DNA from: Phlebopus portentosus
Taxonomy: Eukaryota; Basidiomycota; Agaricomycetes; Boletales; Boletinellaceae
Direction of reading: 5' to 3'
Length of the DNA: 64,000 nt
NCBI GenBank assembly: GCA_037892935.1
Contig: JAYXKI010000006.1
Span: forward strand, 558,001-622,000
Shown here: piece after piece, positions 24,869-36,671 of the stretch
Position numbering within the stretch: position 1 is the first letter of the stretch
Layout: each line of letters starts with the position of its first letter
Program-made: the position numbers and the translations under genes
Notes under the pieces: generated by a model
The model's database searches: none
Seen by the model: only the letters and a program-made list of their open reading frames with translations
Told to the model about the DNA's origin: nothing

Positions 24869-27800
24869 TCATGTATCAGACGAGCCGCCGATAGAATGTC
24901 TATCCCTATCAGGATTCGCAATGAAAAGCTCCGGACGCTGTACAAGTCCATACTTCACATTCGTCGCTTTCCGCTTGACAGCTGGCTTCGGCGAAGGCGT
25001 AGGTGTAGCAGACATGGGCGTCGTTAAGCTATTTTGCGATCTTGGTGTTTTTGAACTGACGGGAGAAGGAGAGGATAGTGTAGGTGTGGCTTCTGGAGAT
25101 GAGAATATTTCAATAGACATGCGGCGCTCGTAGTCCGCTACGCGCGTGGCAACAGTCCCAGGAGAGATAGGATTCTTGCCTTTCAGACCCTTCAAAGTCG
25201 CACTCAGACTCGTAGTAGACTGCGGGGAACATGTAGGAAGAGACTGCGAGACCATTCTAATAGACCCCGATATTCGATCAGAAGGCAAATCTGGCGCCGT
25301 GGCGATTTCCGTTGGGGATTGCACGATGTTTCGTCCTCTATCATCAAGCACCGCACCGTCTACGATATCCTGGTCTTCCGAGCTCTCCACAGCATGTCGT
25401 TCAGATCCAAGCGTCGACCACGTCGTATCGCGCTCATGACTCGCTCTCCTTCCAACACTCCCCGAGAAGCTCGATCCGCAATCGATGGACGTCCCCGTCG
25501 CCTCCCGGAACGCAACATCCATCTTCCCTGCCAGTCTCTCAAGCGCGGCTGAGTCTGCCGTCCGACTCGTCTTCAGCGACGTTGTGCTCTGCTCGTGTCC
25601 GATTGCTAGATATAGTCCTGCCGAACTCGAGCCACTCCTCGTCTTCTCATGGCTTTCCTCCAGTTGACCGATATGCGACGCCCGCGGAGACTCAGCGGCC
25701 CCAGAAGATCCACCGCTCACCTCCTTAATTGCTCCTAACCGTCCTGGAGGCGGGTTTGGATCTCGAAAGTCTAGGTCTAATCTCGAGAATGAAGCCTTCC
25801 CTAGATCCTGTGAATTCTCGCGGAACGAGCCAGCTCGTGAGCGCTTGAACCGCGCCCACCACGAGTCAGAACGCTTCACTGGACTGCTCGGAGGCGCAGA
25901 CGATATAATGGAGGATGTTCGTGGACGGGTGGATGAGATGACCGACAATGCGGCATGTTGTGACGAGGAAGTGCCGTGTCCTGCATTGCTGCCATCTAAT
26001 AACGACGAGGAGGATGGACCGTCCGACGTACTCTTCGATGTCGCCGGCACAAGGGGAGGTAGTTGGGGGACTACGGATGCTTGAGAAAGAGTTGATTGAG
26101 AAGAGCGGGCGTTAACCTCCTTTTGGCTCTGAGTATTACTAGACGAAGGCTCTGAACCATCTAGAGAGCCGCGCTTCACCGCAGACGGAGAGACATCAAA
26201 TAGCACTTCGCCTTCCACCTGGTCCTGGAATGGATCAACGTATTCCGAGAAGTTCGAGCCTTCCTTCCCTCCTCTCGGTCTCACGGCAAGCGCAATATCG
26301 CCCTCGAGCTCGTCCAATGAATTCTCGACACCATAGGAAAGGTTTTTGTCGTGCAAGAGTAAACCTTCGCCATCCCCATGTGTATCGTACGGATCCAGAG
26401 GAAGCGATATGTCTGTCCACTCTCTTCGATGACTTTTGGCGCTTCCGCCACTGATCGCGCGTCGGACGCCAGAGCCGATATTCTTCAGAGACGTCAGCGA
26501 GCCACTGAATAAGCGCCCAATCGAGGCGCCGCTTTCGTATCGCTCACGGCCAGAAGTACCGTCATGAAAGCTATACCAACTTCTGGAGTCTCCACTTCCG
26601 AGTCTCCCGGGTTGGCGTCGTCCAGTCCCGAGCTCAGAGGCATCTTCATTAGCAAGCATGTCTACCCGCTCCCTGGGACGTCCAAGGCCGAGCACAGTCC
26701 ATCCTTCTCTCTTGTCTGCAATTCGCGTCTTCTCCCCTCGTGCAAGAGCCCTTCGAGCTTTAAGCCAAGGAAGAATAGAAATACCAGCGAGCTCCCAAGG
26801 AGGAGAAGCACCAGGCCGGGGATGCTCATCTTCATTGTTCAAAAGGTAGAACTGTCTTCTCGACCTCCGACGTCTAATGACGACTAAAACCAGGAGTCCC
26901 GCCGCAAGTGCAATGGCAAGCACGCCGAATATACTCGCAACAGCGATGACAGCAGTTTTCTTCTTGTCGTCACCGTCTCCACCACCCCCGTCCTCATTCC
27001 CGCCATCCGAACCAGGATCAGTAGTTGAGGAGGGTTTTCCAGAACCATCAGTCGGACTGGAACCTGTTCCTGTCCCTCCCGGAACGGAACCATGCGAGCC
27101 TTCTGACGAAGATCCACCGGTCCCAGTGGTCCCAGTTGGAACAGGGAGTGTGGTGAGCGAAGAACCGGACTGCGGCGCAAAGGATGACGTGAATGCATCC
27201 TGGTCATAGTCGAACACAAGCAGAGAGACAGATGAACCCGCGTTTGTTCCATAGCCTGTAATATTTTCAACGCCGTCAACAAGCGCCCTGTGTGTAGATA
27301 GAATGAAAATATGAAAGATACTCACCAAAACAGAGGAGGACTTGCGAACCAACCTGGACTGCAAAGTGATCGCGCCTCGCGCCAACCTGAGTAAGTGCAG
27401 AAACATTCGACCAAGTCATCGGATCCGTAGTCGTATCCAATATCCATCCATCACTATACGAAGTCTGGAACTGCGCGTCCACACCACCGTGAATCAGCAC
27501 CCTATCTCCCTCCAGCCTTGTAAACGCAAACGCCCGCCGTCCGGACGGAACGCTGTCCTTCGATACGCTTTCCATAGTCCAAGACGAGTCCGACTGGCGT
27601 GTATCCAAGCTCCATATAGTCGAGAACGGCACAAGGCTGGACTCGCTTTGTGAATAGCCACCAAAGACGAGTAGACGCCCATCTGAAAGTACGACCGAAC
27701 CGTGTCCATAAATATCCGGCGGACCGTTGTCCGTCGGAAGTTGTGTGAAGCTCGGTGTGCTCGGGTCGAATACGTAGTGGTCTGAGTAGCCAAAGGACGA

Positions 27801-28416
27801 TCCATCATCCCTCTCTCCACCAATGAGGTACACCTTCCCTCCAACTGAAGTCGCAGTGTGGTGTATCCGCCGACTCGGTTGACCAGCCCAGCCTTCCTGC
27901 TCACTAATCCATGTCGGATCGCTTGAATCACTAACATCGAGCAACTGTGCGGAGTTAGTCTGGCTAGGCAGCACAATGGGCGAATTTGGCCCTCCATCCC
28001 CTCCAAATAATAGAAGTTGCGAGGTGTTGTACGCAGACAGGGACTGCCAGGCCAGTTGTTGACCTTGTCTCGAGGACGAGTCCTCTGAACCACAGACGTA
28101 ATTCCATGGCGGAGATGTAGGATCAAAACCTTGGGAAAGATCAAGGGTGAAGAGGTCGTTCGTCGTTGGCGCCGACGTGTACGAATATGAACCAAACTCG
28201 TCTGTTTTGCCTCCATACACGTAGAGCAAGTTGTCGACAACCGCGACAGCCTGTCCCCATCTTGATTTCCTGTTAGCCCAATATTTCTCCAACTATATCG
28301 TGCTATTCTGCTCACCTTGGTTGAGAAACAAATGCGCCAAATACACTGTTTGCATAATAAATGAGTAAATACAGACTCGTGCACCAGAAAGGGGTCGTCC
28401 AGTAGCAGCGCTTCAT
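24869..28416 (-). CDS. Kelch-repeat single-pass membrane protein
   Basis: Roughly 1,170 residues in three main exons. The first exon (28416 down to ~28318) gives a signal peptide, ATG then a hydrophobic TSLYLLIYYANSVFGAF stretch, and splices in frame to WGQAVAVVDNLLYVYGGK. Six Kelch blades follow, marked by LYVYGG, LLLFGGDGG, VYLIGGERDD, LLVFGGYSQ, VLIHGGVD and VLLCFG. Then come a Gly/Ser/Thr-rich stalk, the acidic-basic stretch DGDDKKK, and one transmembrane helix (TAVIAVASIFGVLAIALAAG) followed by a stop-transfer run RRRRSRR. The remaining ~750 residues are a Ser-rich, presumably cytoplasmic, tail. Topology suggests a plasma-membrane or secretory-pathway protein with an extracellular beta-propeller. 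Kelch plus TM proteins of this layout are common in basidiomycetes; their function is largely unknown. Confidence 0.85.
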
Positions 28417-28870
28417 AAGCCCCAAATCGCCCTGATTATTTTGTCATGTACAGTTCCTTCAGCAGGTTCTGTATGGGCATAGAGCGTCGCTAATGGTGGC
28501 AGTTCTGAGCCAAGTTGAACTTGATCAATACGGTATACTGTGGATGGAGACCATATAGAAGCAGAAGCAGAGGATCCGGGACGGACTACATGCGTCGATC
28601 CCGTGCTAGGTTCAACTTCTTTCCTACTTTGGACACTTCACAGCCACAAACACGCTTCACGTGCTGCTCCTAGAACATCCGTACGCGTAAGTCCGGTCGC
28701 AATTCCATCAAATAAAAAGGCGCTGATACACAGACCAACTATTATAATACAGAATCGACAGAGAATCGCAATTCAAATAAGGCATGAAAAGACAGAAATA
28801 ATTTACAGACGCGCTAATCAAATTATCCACACAAAAAACAAATTGAACCAGGAAGGGAAAATCAAGTACC

Positions 28871-31800
28871 TTACATCCTCCGAGTCGACGAAGTCCTTCT
28901 CATCCTCCTGGACGACTGCGCACCTTCATCATCAGAGGTCTCCAAGTTCTCCAGATCCTGGAGCATGCCGTCATCTACTATAGCAGGTCGACCTGCTGCA
29001 CCTCCAAACGCCAGGTAACCACGTTTGCGACTGCGCGTTCCGAGTCCGCTCAATGTCCCGCTCTCTAATTGTATGTTCTCGTTGGCGATATCCGCATCAT
29101 ATTCAGCCTCGGCGCGACGAAGCTCCGCTTCCAACGAGTCTCGTCTTCTGAGAGTTGATGATGATGATGGGGTATTCGTGCTCGACGGTCCTCGTGTCGT
29201 CTCCTTCGTCGACCTGTTCTTCTGTGAACCCTTCCGGGCAGGAAGACGCGAGGAAAGATTCGCCTTGTGCTTCTGTGGCGGCTTGAAGGTACCCGGTGGA
29301 GGTCGCATGGGCAGCCGAATCGGTGGACTCTCAGGGGCGATTGCCTGTCGCAGTCCACTCAGTTGCTCGTAGCTCTCTTGTTCGTTAAGCTGATCATACG
29401 AAGGAGCATCGGCGGATGTATACGACAAAGACAGCGGGTCCGGTTCATCGTCATCACCTCCTTCAATATGCTGAACTTCCCTAGTGGCTCGTGGCCTCGT
29501 AGGCGGTCGAGGCCGCCGTGGAGAATCAAGCAGCCTGGACGAGGCGGGAGGTCTCCTCGAGAACGTCTCGGAGGTCTGCGGTGATTCTTGATTCCTTGCC
29601 ATCCTGCGCAAATTAACTTGCTGTTGCTCGGACCGGTACGTATCCCCATCAACAACTTCCACACCCTCGGCATCATCATGGCTTGCGGGTTGCGCTTTGC
29701 CGGCGGTCGCCGTCCGCGATGTTGTGGTCTTTCCTTGCACGGGAATGGGTTGTTCTGGAGGCGGAGTGGGAGGCGACCGACCTTCTTGACTTTCATTGCT
29801 CACGTTCTCATTCTCATTATCCGAGGACAATGAAGGAGTGGTGATTTCCGTTTCCGCGCGTATGCCTGAGAGAACACGTGAAATCGAGCTTGTGTCGGAT
29901 GCACCAGTAGCGTGTGCGCGAACCGACGGAACGCGCGCGGTACTCGTCATCACCCCATTATGACGTTCGGGACGCATAGGCAATCTAAACCTGTTCGCTG
30001 AAGATATCGGGAGGCCCGTTAATGAATCACCTGAGGAGTCGGTCGACAGAGGAGGTGCCGCGACTGCTCTCCGTTTGGAAGCTTCAGGAATGATATTGAT
30101 GAGTAAAAATTCGTAATACGTTTGAGCATAAAAAACATACGCATCGATTCCTGTGCTGCTTCATGAGAGGACTCTGCATGCCTTCTCTTTTCACCAACTC
30201 GCGTATCCGTTTCTGAAGCATCTGCGACCTGTTTCGGTATTGTAGCGTTCGCTCTTCTATAATCTTTTAGCATCGGGACAGTAAAACTCCTGTTCGGTCT
30301 TGGTAAGAACTCGGACTGGTTCCCGACTTCTTCAATCTCTCTTGGTCTAATCGCAAATTCCGTCCTATTGCCGACATCTCCCACTTCTCTTGCTCTTATT
30401 GCAGGTTGTGAACGACTCTCGTTCCCAGAAGCACCAACTCTCCTCAATCTATGCGTCTTTAATTCGTTCAAGAACGCGGTCATTCTGTCAGCGTCAAGAT
30501 TAATTGTCGGCTGACCTTTGCGGACAGCTGGACCTCCATACACAGCCGGATTGATGGGCTTTTCCACTGGTGGTCCTGCATGTCTCAACGAAGCACGAAC
30601 ATTGGCAAAGGTTGATCCAGGCTGACTCGTCTGGGATCGGGACAGGGTGGCAGGTCTAGGTGGAGGAGGCGGGGGCGGTGGGGGTGGAGGTATTGCGTAA
30701 GGCTGAGGAGCAACAGGTCTTCTCGCCAACTGAGCAGGAGAAATAGAACGTCAGAACAAGTCTCAAAACAACAGAAGGTGAAGCTACCTCTTCGCGTAGC
30801 TTACGCAGTTCTTCTTCCAAAGCTCGGATTCTCTCCTTGTCCCACCTTCTCTCCTCATCGTCCACCCTCTCTCGTTCCTGTTGCCTAACAGTATGAAGCT
30901 CTCGTTCTTTGCCCTTCACCCTAGTTCTAACAGAGAGATCCGCACGTTCAGAGCGATCACTATCTCTGTCTGAATTGCTTTCTTCACCAGAGTCCTCAAT
31001 ATTTATGACTTCGGGAGAAACAAGCTCTTTCCCTTTCCCTTTGGTAGGCGATGACCACACTATAGCAGATGGAGACCGAGGGAGTAACAGAGATGGATCC
31101 GGATTCTTCTCTGTAGACATCACTCGAATAGCTTCTTGCACAAAGCTGTTCTTCCGAGGACGAGAAACGCGTTTAGTCGGAGACGATGGCATTCTTCGAT
31201 CATCTCCAGAGGAAGATTCGTCCTCCGACATTCGAGCTCGCTGGTTATACGGAGTCGTCTTGCGACCAGATGATGGACCGGCCTCCACATTCGTATTCCG
31301 ATTAGCCGACCGAGGCATCTCCGTCTGCTTTCGCGGCGATGGAGACGTAGTAACCTCGGATGCAAACCTAACAACGCGAGGTCTGTTCTCGTCCGGTTCA
31401 GGAGATGGCTCGAGAGATGATGTACGATCGTACAGAGCACCTGGCATTGTGAAAGAACGTTTATGGCACAGTGCGGGAGAAGAAGGCTTCGGAGAAGGCA
31501 AGCGGGATCGGTCCGAAATAATGAGTTCTTCTACTTTAAAAATGAGATCTGAATCAGCACAATAGCATGGCTGATGTGTTTACGAGGAGCGCATGATTGT
31601 CCAATAGGTATCTTGGATTCACTACTTGCCTTCTTCATTTGAGATTGCTGGTTGCCTTCGTGCGGGGCGGGGAGTTAAGGGACTTGAAGCGACGCGTTTT
31701 GTTCTCCTTATGCTCCCATCGTCATTGTCAGTATTATGCCATCGGGATCGCGAACGCACGCGTGCTCGCGACATGGACGGACGGACTTCATCCACATCGC

Positions 31801-32146
31801 GTGCATGTTCATTATTGCGGCAAGTGTTGGCTGCCCCTGCTTTCTCTCCCTGCCTCCTCGTCTCGCACGATCTTAACTGCGTCCTGGAGGAAGATGCCTG
31901 GGGTGCTGCGTCTTCTTCTTCCTCTTCGTCGTATTCCTCGTCATCTTCATACTCTTCATCCTACATCGCAACGCGTCAAGACAAAGTATAATTATCTTAT
32001 AATGCAAGCGAACACACCTCGCGTGGTGGTCTCCCCGTCGCGTTACTCACAAATGAGTCGAACTCGCGAGAAACAAAATCGAACACGCTTGACAATAAGC
32101 TCGTAGAATTCCCTTGTCCTGTTGTTCGCGCATGCTGCCGTGGCAT
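28871..32146 (-). CDS. disordered proline-rich protein, WH2-like motif
   Basis: I do not recognise a named family. The N-terminal exon starts at 32146 (MPRQHARTTGQG, then a short helix SLLSSVFDFVSREFDSFV) and splices to an acidic exon DEEYEDDEEYDEEE. Further exons hold TMPGALYDRTSSLEPSPEP and a charged coiled-coil-like stretch (RWDKERIRALEEELRKLREE). Next is an uninterrupted run of about a dozen prolines, then the segment MTAFLNELKTHRLRRV, which resembles an actin-binding WH2 motif. The C-terminus is Ser/Arg rich (RRMRRTSSTRRM). The junction near 31565-31625 is unresolved: the acidic exon meets a TAG at 31622-31624, and a frame with coding character restarts about 30 codons later. The span could therefore be two genes, 31622-32146 and 28871-31447. 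If WH2 is real, a role at the actin cytoskeleton is plausible. Confidence 0.6.
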
Positions 32147-32486
32147 GGTTGAAGATCGTCCCGACTGTGCGTTGAATTTGGCGGCTAAAAAGCAATTCGA
32201 GAATTCAACCAAGTTTTCACGCGAAACAGAGCAAGAAATAAGCAAGAAATGCACGAAGGACCGGCAAGAAACTCCAAAAATGCGGGTAGGAGGCAAGAAT
32301 TGTTGAGGTTGATTTCGGAGCGTCTGTCACGCGTCACACGATAAACACGCGAAGAAAACCAAGAACGGAACTGACCTGACGGACGTCAACAACAGTAAAC
32401 AACAATCTCATCCGTGATTCACATGGCCAATCAACTTGCACCCACACCACAAGCTTGTTTACCAGCCTCCAGCACGCTTGGGTGGC
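32147..32486. promoter_or_regulatory. divergent promoter, proline-rich protein / Nudix hydrolase
   Basis: 340 bp separate the start codons of two divergently read genes. No TATA box is obvious on either side. Position and orientation are the only evidence. Confidence 0.4.
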
Positions 32487-33596
32487 ATGGACGTGACGAG
32501 TATCAGCCAACCTTCTTTTCACGTACCCGAAGATATTCTCAATAAGCTCTCTCCCAAGTCACGGACAGCCATCACTCGTTTACTCAGCCACAAACCGGAG
32601 GAGTTTGATCTGTCTGTGCCCGTTCAGTCATAATCTTCAACCAAATCTAATTCCTATCCATACCCCTGCGCATCATATTAGATCCAAGTATCCCACGAAC
32701 AGACTTGCTGCTGTTCTGGTCTTATTGTACGAGAAGAAAGGAGAATTACATGTTCTCCTGACAACCCGTTCGAAGAAACTTCGCTCTCATCCCGGTCAGA
32801 CTGCATTGCCCGGAGGGAAATGCGACGATACCGATGCGGATATTATCGACACTGCGGTAAGGCTCTCCCATTATCTACTTCGATCAAATTATAGTCATAT
32901 TTTCTAGTATCGGGAAGCTCATGAAGAGGTCGGGTTGCCTCGTCGGTCATCTGATATACACGCGCTGTGCTTATTACGACCGTCTCTATCCAAATATCGT
33001 CTGATTGTCACTCCGGTAGTTGCTCTTCTATCCGACTTGAGCATATTGGACTCGCTTACACCTTGCGAGGGCGAGGTGGATCAAATCTTTGACCATCCAC
33101 TCGAAGCGATTCTTGATCCTTCCTTAGCGAAAGACCTTCAGCTATCAGAATTGGGCAGCGAACATTGGCCATATTCCGAAGACTTATACGTGATTACCTC
33201 TCAATTGCCGGGCCGATGTTTGTTTATAAATTCTGTTTCTACAGAACGCATCCGATGCTCAGTTTATACCTGGATTCGGCTATCGAATGCATCGCCTTCG
33301 AAGTACGGTATCGCCGATCAAAGGTCTTACTGCTGATATCCTTGTAGGTGCTTCAAGTTGGTCCTGGCAATTCTAAGCTAACGTGAAATGCCGGGCGTCT
33401 GCGACAGATCATCACGGCAGAAATAGCTTTCAAGCGAGAGCCTGTCTACGATCGGTGGGCTCCGGGTCAGCCCAAATCTTTCGCGGGCATCGAGCAGATG
33501 CTCGACAAGCAGGAGGGAGAGCTACGTAAATCTCTCGGTGTCGTACCTGAAAGCGAGAGCAAACATTCTTCTCGCGAACACCTTCCTTCAATATAG
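32487..33596 (+). CDS. Nudix hydrolase, CoA-diphosphatase type (Pcd1/NUDT7-8 like)
   Basis: Predicted to hydrolyse the pyrophosphate bond of CoA or acyl-CoA derivatives. Five exons splice in phase (32487-32626, 32682-32856, 32908-33189, 33245 to ~33346, and ~33411-33596). The order of hallmarks is NRLAAVLVLLYEKKGELHV, then LLTTRSKKLRSHPGQTALPG, the UPF0035 signature typical of CoA-type Nudix proteins. It is followed by the Nudix box GGKCDDTDADIIDTA with YREAHEEVGLP across an intron. Arg-Glu and Glu-Glu of the metal site are present; an Asp replaces the first Glu of the general box, as is usual in this subfamily. Later, YRMHRLRSTVSPIKGLTADIL matches the family C-terminus. The first donor is a weak GTCATA, accepted because it restores the frame exactly. 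No peroxisomal SKL-type tail is seen. Confidence 0.88.
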
Positions 33597-34254
33597 GTAA
33601 TGCTCGAAATGGAAAATATCACTTGTCTCTATCACACTGTCAGGCCGCGCAGTGCAGAAAATTATTCGGATGAAGTTGCGCTGATATAGAATGCATTTGG
33701 GAGTCCTCCGTTTCAGAATGACATTTCACTCAGACCTCTACGCTATACCTGAACGTGACCAGTCATCTAACCATTGGAAGCGGGTTTTCCAGTGGTTGTA
33801 TGATGTTGTGCCAGATGTTAGATCGGCGCGCATTTGACACAGAACATCTTGGAATAGACCAATGACAATGGAATGTCGTTGAGAAAAAACATTGATGGTG
33901 GTGTCCGTCGCATGGACGAGACAATTCTGACTAGCAAAGCGAGCGTTCTTTCTCGTCAAACTCTGGCGAATTGAGCGGCTGATGCTCCAATTGTAACCAT
34001 GCAACTTCTGGGATTCATATCTAAGCGCAGACGAACTCTCTTTTCTGCTCCAAACTCTAGCCTATAAAGATCTCTGCTCTTTAAGTGCTGAAGAACGCCC
34101 CAGCTTCACTGGCGGTAACAACCTGTACGCCTAACAACATCCCTAACTTCATTCTTCGCCGCTTACTCGTGATCATCAGACGCAAATATCATGTATATTG
34201 AGCTCTACAACGTTCCAACGATCAAGTAAGTAGATCCAAAAATGCACTCACGTT
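33597..34254. other. intergenic with a possible promoter
   Basis: No clear gene. Near 34060-34195 there is a TATAAAG sequence, a pyrimidine-rich leader and an ATG (34191) opening 12 codons before a GTAAGT-like donor. This resembles a fungal 5' end, but I could not connect it in frame to a downstream exon. Confidence 0.3.
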
Positions 34255-34656
34255 CTTTCTTTAATCCTCCGGTGGCTTCCTCACCACCTGAGCAACTAGA
34301 TAATAAGAGATCCCTCTCCTTTCGAGATTGATGCTCAATTGACTCGACAGCAACGAAGATGTCTGCATTTGAGACGCACATCAATGTTTCTGCTAGCAGA
34401 GCATTGCTTCATGATCACAGATCACGTTCAATTTCAATTTTTTTTTGATCATTGACTTGACAGTCCACATACCTGATGATCCGAGCACGGATCCTTCAAA
34501 AGAATCTGCTTCAAATGCATCATATGCACTCGAAATTCACACGAAAACAAGGATGGCTGTAATGCAGCAAGTAATATGCCAGATGGATCCGAATAAGACG
34601 ATACGGCACTGGAATCGAGGTAAATAGATTGGTGTTTCACAGCGCCTTTTTGTTGG

Positions 34657-34663
34657 TATAAAA
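34657..34663 (+). promoter_or_regulatory. TATA box, small secreted protein copy 1
   Basis: TATAAAA, about 220 bp upstream of the ATG and before a 5'-leader containing a GTAAGT...CAG intron. An equivalent box is at 36449 before the second copy. Confidence 0.6.
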
Positions 34664-34876
34664 GGATGGCTCCAATTCATGGGACCTAAAGCCCAGACTC
34701 CGAGTCAAGCTCAATACGATCTGAAACCACCTACGCTCAGTTCTAGCCAATAATCCACCACCACCACACCCCTGTAAGTAATACTCTTCCATCCTCCACT
34801 CCCGCAACGTACGTTTTCCACATACTAATTTGTATTCACCATCTGGTCAGATCCTACGCTCAACTTGAAGACGACA

Positions 34877-35406
34877 ATGTTGAGCCAACAGAACGTAATT
34901 TTCACCATGCTCCAAGTCCTTTTCTTCACGTTCCTTCTGGCGCCCAAGCCCGGTGCGATGATGCAAGTGAATGCCCTGCCCGTCCCCGAGCCTCTCCTCG
35001 ATTCAATAGTACGTACAATACGCACATGCTTGAGATTGCTTCGCATTGCAACTTTTTCAGCTGACTTATACCTAATTCATACGTTTCTCTGTATATGCTC
35101 TTCCTTGACCCTTTGGCACGAGAAGCAATTCGCAGGAGGAAGAAACAATGGCGTATGCGGTTCGAAGGAAACTGCAAATGAGTCAAAGGGCTCGTGCTAG
35201 CCTTACCGCTGAAGTTGCAGGGGATCAGAGTACGTACGACGGATAGAGGATCCATTTCGGTTATTGGGATTTTAGATTACATATTTAGTAACGTGTCGCA
35301 TATATACGTATATATATATTTTTACGAATGCTTCGTATTTGACTCGTTCTGTTGTTATACACACAGGCGGCTTGCCGAAATGGATGATAGCTCCCTGTCT
35401 AAGTAG
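34877..35406 (+). CDS. small secreted protein, tandem copy 1
   Basis: Likely a secreted peptide of about 90 residues; no known family. Exon 1 (34877-35011) encodes a signal peptide with hydrophobic core MLQVLFFTFLLA and probable cleavage near VNALP. The phase-0 donor GTACGT and its context are conserved in the second copy. The proposed exon 2 (about 35142-35240) is basic (YAVRRKLQMSQRAR), and a third exon from about 35369 adds RLAEMDDSSLSK. If the second intron is not used, the frame stops at 35246. The leader has a TATA box and an intron, which argues for real expression. The mature region has no cysteines. Exon 1 is well supported by its conservation between copies; the downstream structure is inference. 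Confidence 0.5.
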
Positions 35407-35713
35407 CGCTCGAATCGTCTCGATATATGAACGATACCGTGACTATAGAATCGCCTAGATGGATCATCACACACTGGCCTTTGTTCCCTCAGAATAGTGT
35501 TTCCTCATATTCAAAGCTCGATGCTCATTGTGGGGGTATCAGTCACAAACTTGTATTTTCAACAAAGACTACGATATGAGGAAACAAATTACAAAAGGAA
35601 ATATCGCGGTGGAATATCACACTTCAGGACATTCAGGACTACAACTGAAATGAGAAAATTTCGGTCACGAGCCATGAGTCATGGTCTGTTGGTAAGCAAA
35701 AGCCATCACACAT

Positions 35714-35800
35714 TCAACCCAGCCTTGCCTCCGCCTCCGCACTGTCCGCAGGGGTCAACCGATTAGGGAACTGAACCTCTCACCGCGCAATCAAGTCGCC
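35714..35800 (-). pseudogene. DnaJ gene 3'-end fragment (duplicated)
   Basis: About 29 codons corresponding to the last residues of the DnaJ protein whose intact gene ends at 37517. The fragment reads G-D-L-I-A-R, then a stop where the parent has Trp, then Q-F-P-N-R-L-T-P, with a divergent tail and the same terminal stop. No other part of the DnaJ gene is present here, so it marks the end of the duplicated segment. Confidence 0.8.
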
Positions 35801-36448
35801 TTGAGGGAAGTACGCTGCGCTTCAGCAGCGAGAAGTTATCACCCGCAACCAATAAACACCTACTCAAAAACCTCTATGGGTCCTTCAGAGGATGGAAGAG
35901 GAGAATACAACTAGACGGCCACCTCAGCAGCATGTCTGTCGTATCAGAGCTCTATGCTGGTCGTGAGGGTATCTTTCTTGTGTCCTATAATGAAATCCAC
36001 TTCACCCTCTTCCTCTGGTTCTGTTCATATCTTTCATGCCTCCATCGGTTCTTCCGAAAACTCTCTTGTCAGACCTTGATGCTCAGTTGATCCAGCAGCA
36101 ACGAGATATCTCCGCATCTACGACACATCATAAATTTTTATTATAATTTTAATTTAGAAAATAGATCACGGGCCAGGTAAGTTCCTAGTTCATTTCTTCG
36201 ATCATTGACCTAACAATATCTACATCGAAAGATCCAACGATCAATAGTCACGGATTCTGAAGCAGATTCTTCAACAGAATCTGCTTTCGTTGCATCATTC
36301 ACCTTTGAAACACGCTCTGCAATAACAACTAACAAGATGGTCGGAATGTGATACGCCTCAGAATTGATATATTTGATGGACCTAGACTTGTGAACTGAGT
36401 TGAGATAGGGGAGACTGGAAAATTCACATTACACTGGCTTTTCGTCAG

Positions 36449-36454
36449 TATAAA
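36449..36454 (+). promoter_or_regulatory. TATA box, small secreted protein copy 2
   Basis: TATAAA followed by GGG, about 220 bp upstream of the ATG, at the position equivalent to 34657. The leader between them again contains a GTAAGT donor and a TTGTCAG acceptor. Confidence 0.6.
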
Positions 36455-36671
36455 GGGACAATCCAGTCCAGGTGTAAGGTCCAAACCCAAACTCAATATA
36501 GTCAGAAATTAATTCCACAAAGCATTCTAGCAAAGGACTCACCACCACTACACCATTGTAAGTCAGCCCTGTCCATCTCCAACCCTCAGTTTTCGTACTT
36601 CGTACACCATTTCCTTCACTGATTCAACTCGCCTTCATCATCTAGTTCTACCCAACTTGTCAGTAATAGTC

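Larger units (their letters stand above)
34255..35800. repeat. tandem segmental duplication, copy 1
   Basis: This segment matches about 36028-37606 along its length, offset 1.77-1.80 kb. Corresponding landmarks include the TATA box, a 5'-leader intron, the small secreted-protein exons, the shared downstream stretch TCGCCTAGATGGATCAT, and the last codons of the DnaJ gene. Similarity is patchy, and many substitutions and indels show the event is not recent. Confidence 0.75.

Noticed and set aside
30909..31565. 218-codon plus-strand frame opposite the proline-rich gene
   Set aside because: Ser/Arg/Asp-rich mirror of the minus-strand coding exons, which have splice sites and consistent extension.
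31597..32106. Plus-strand frame of 169 codons near 32 kb
   Set aside because: Overlaps the acidic exon read on the minus strand; Ser/Tyr runs are the antisense of Glu/Asp codons.
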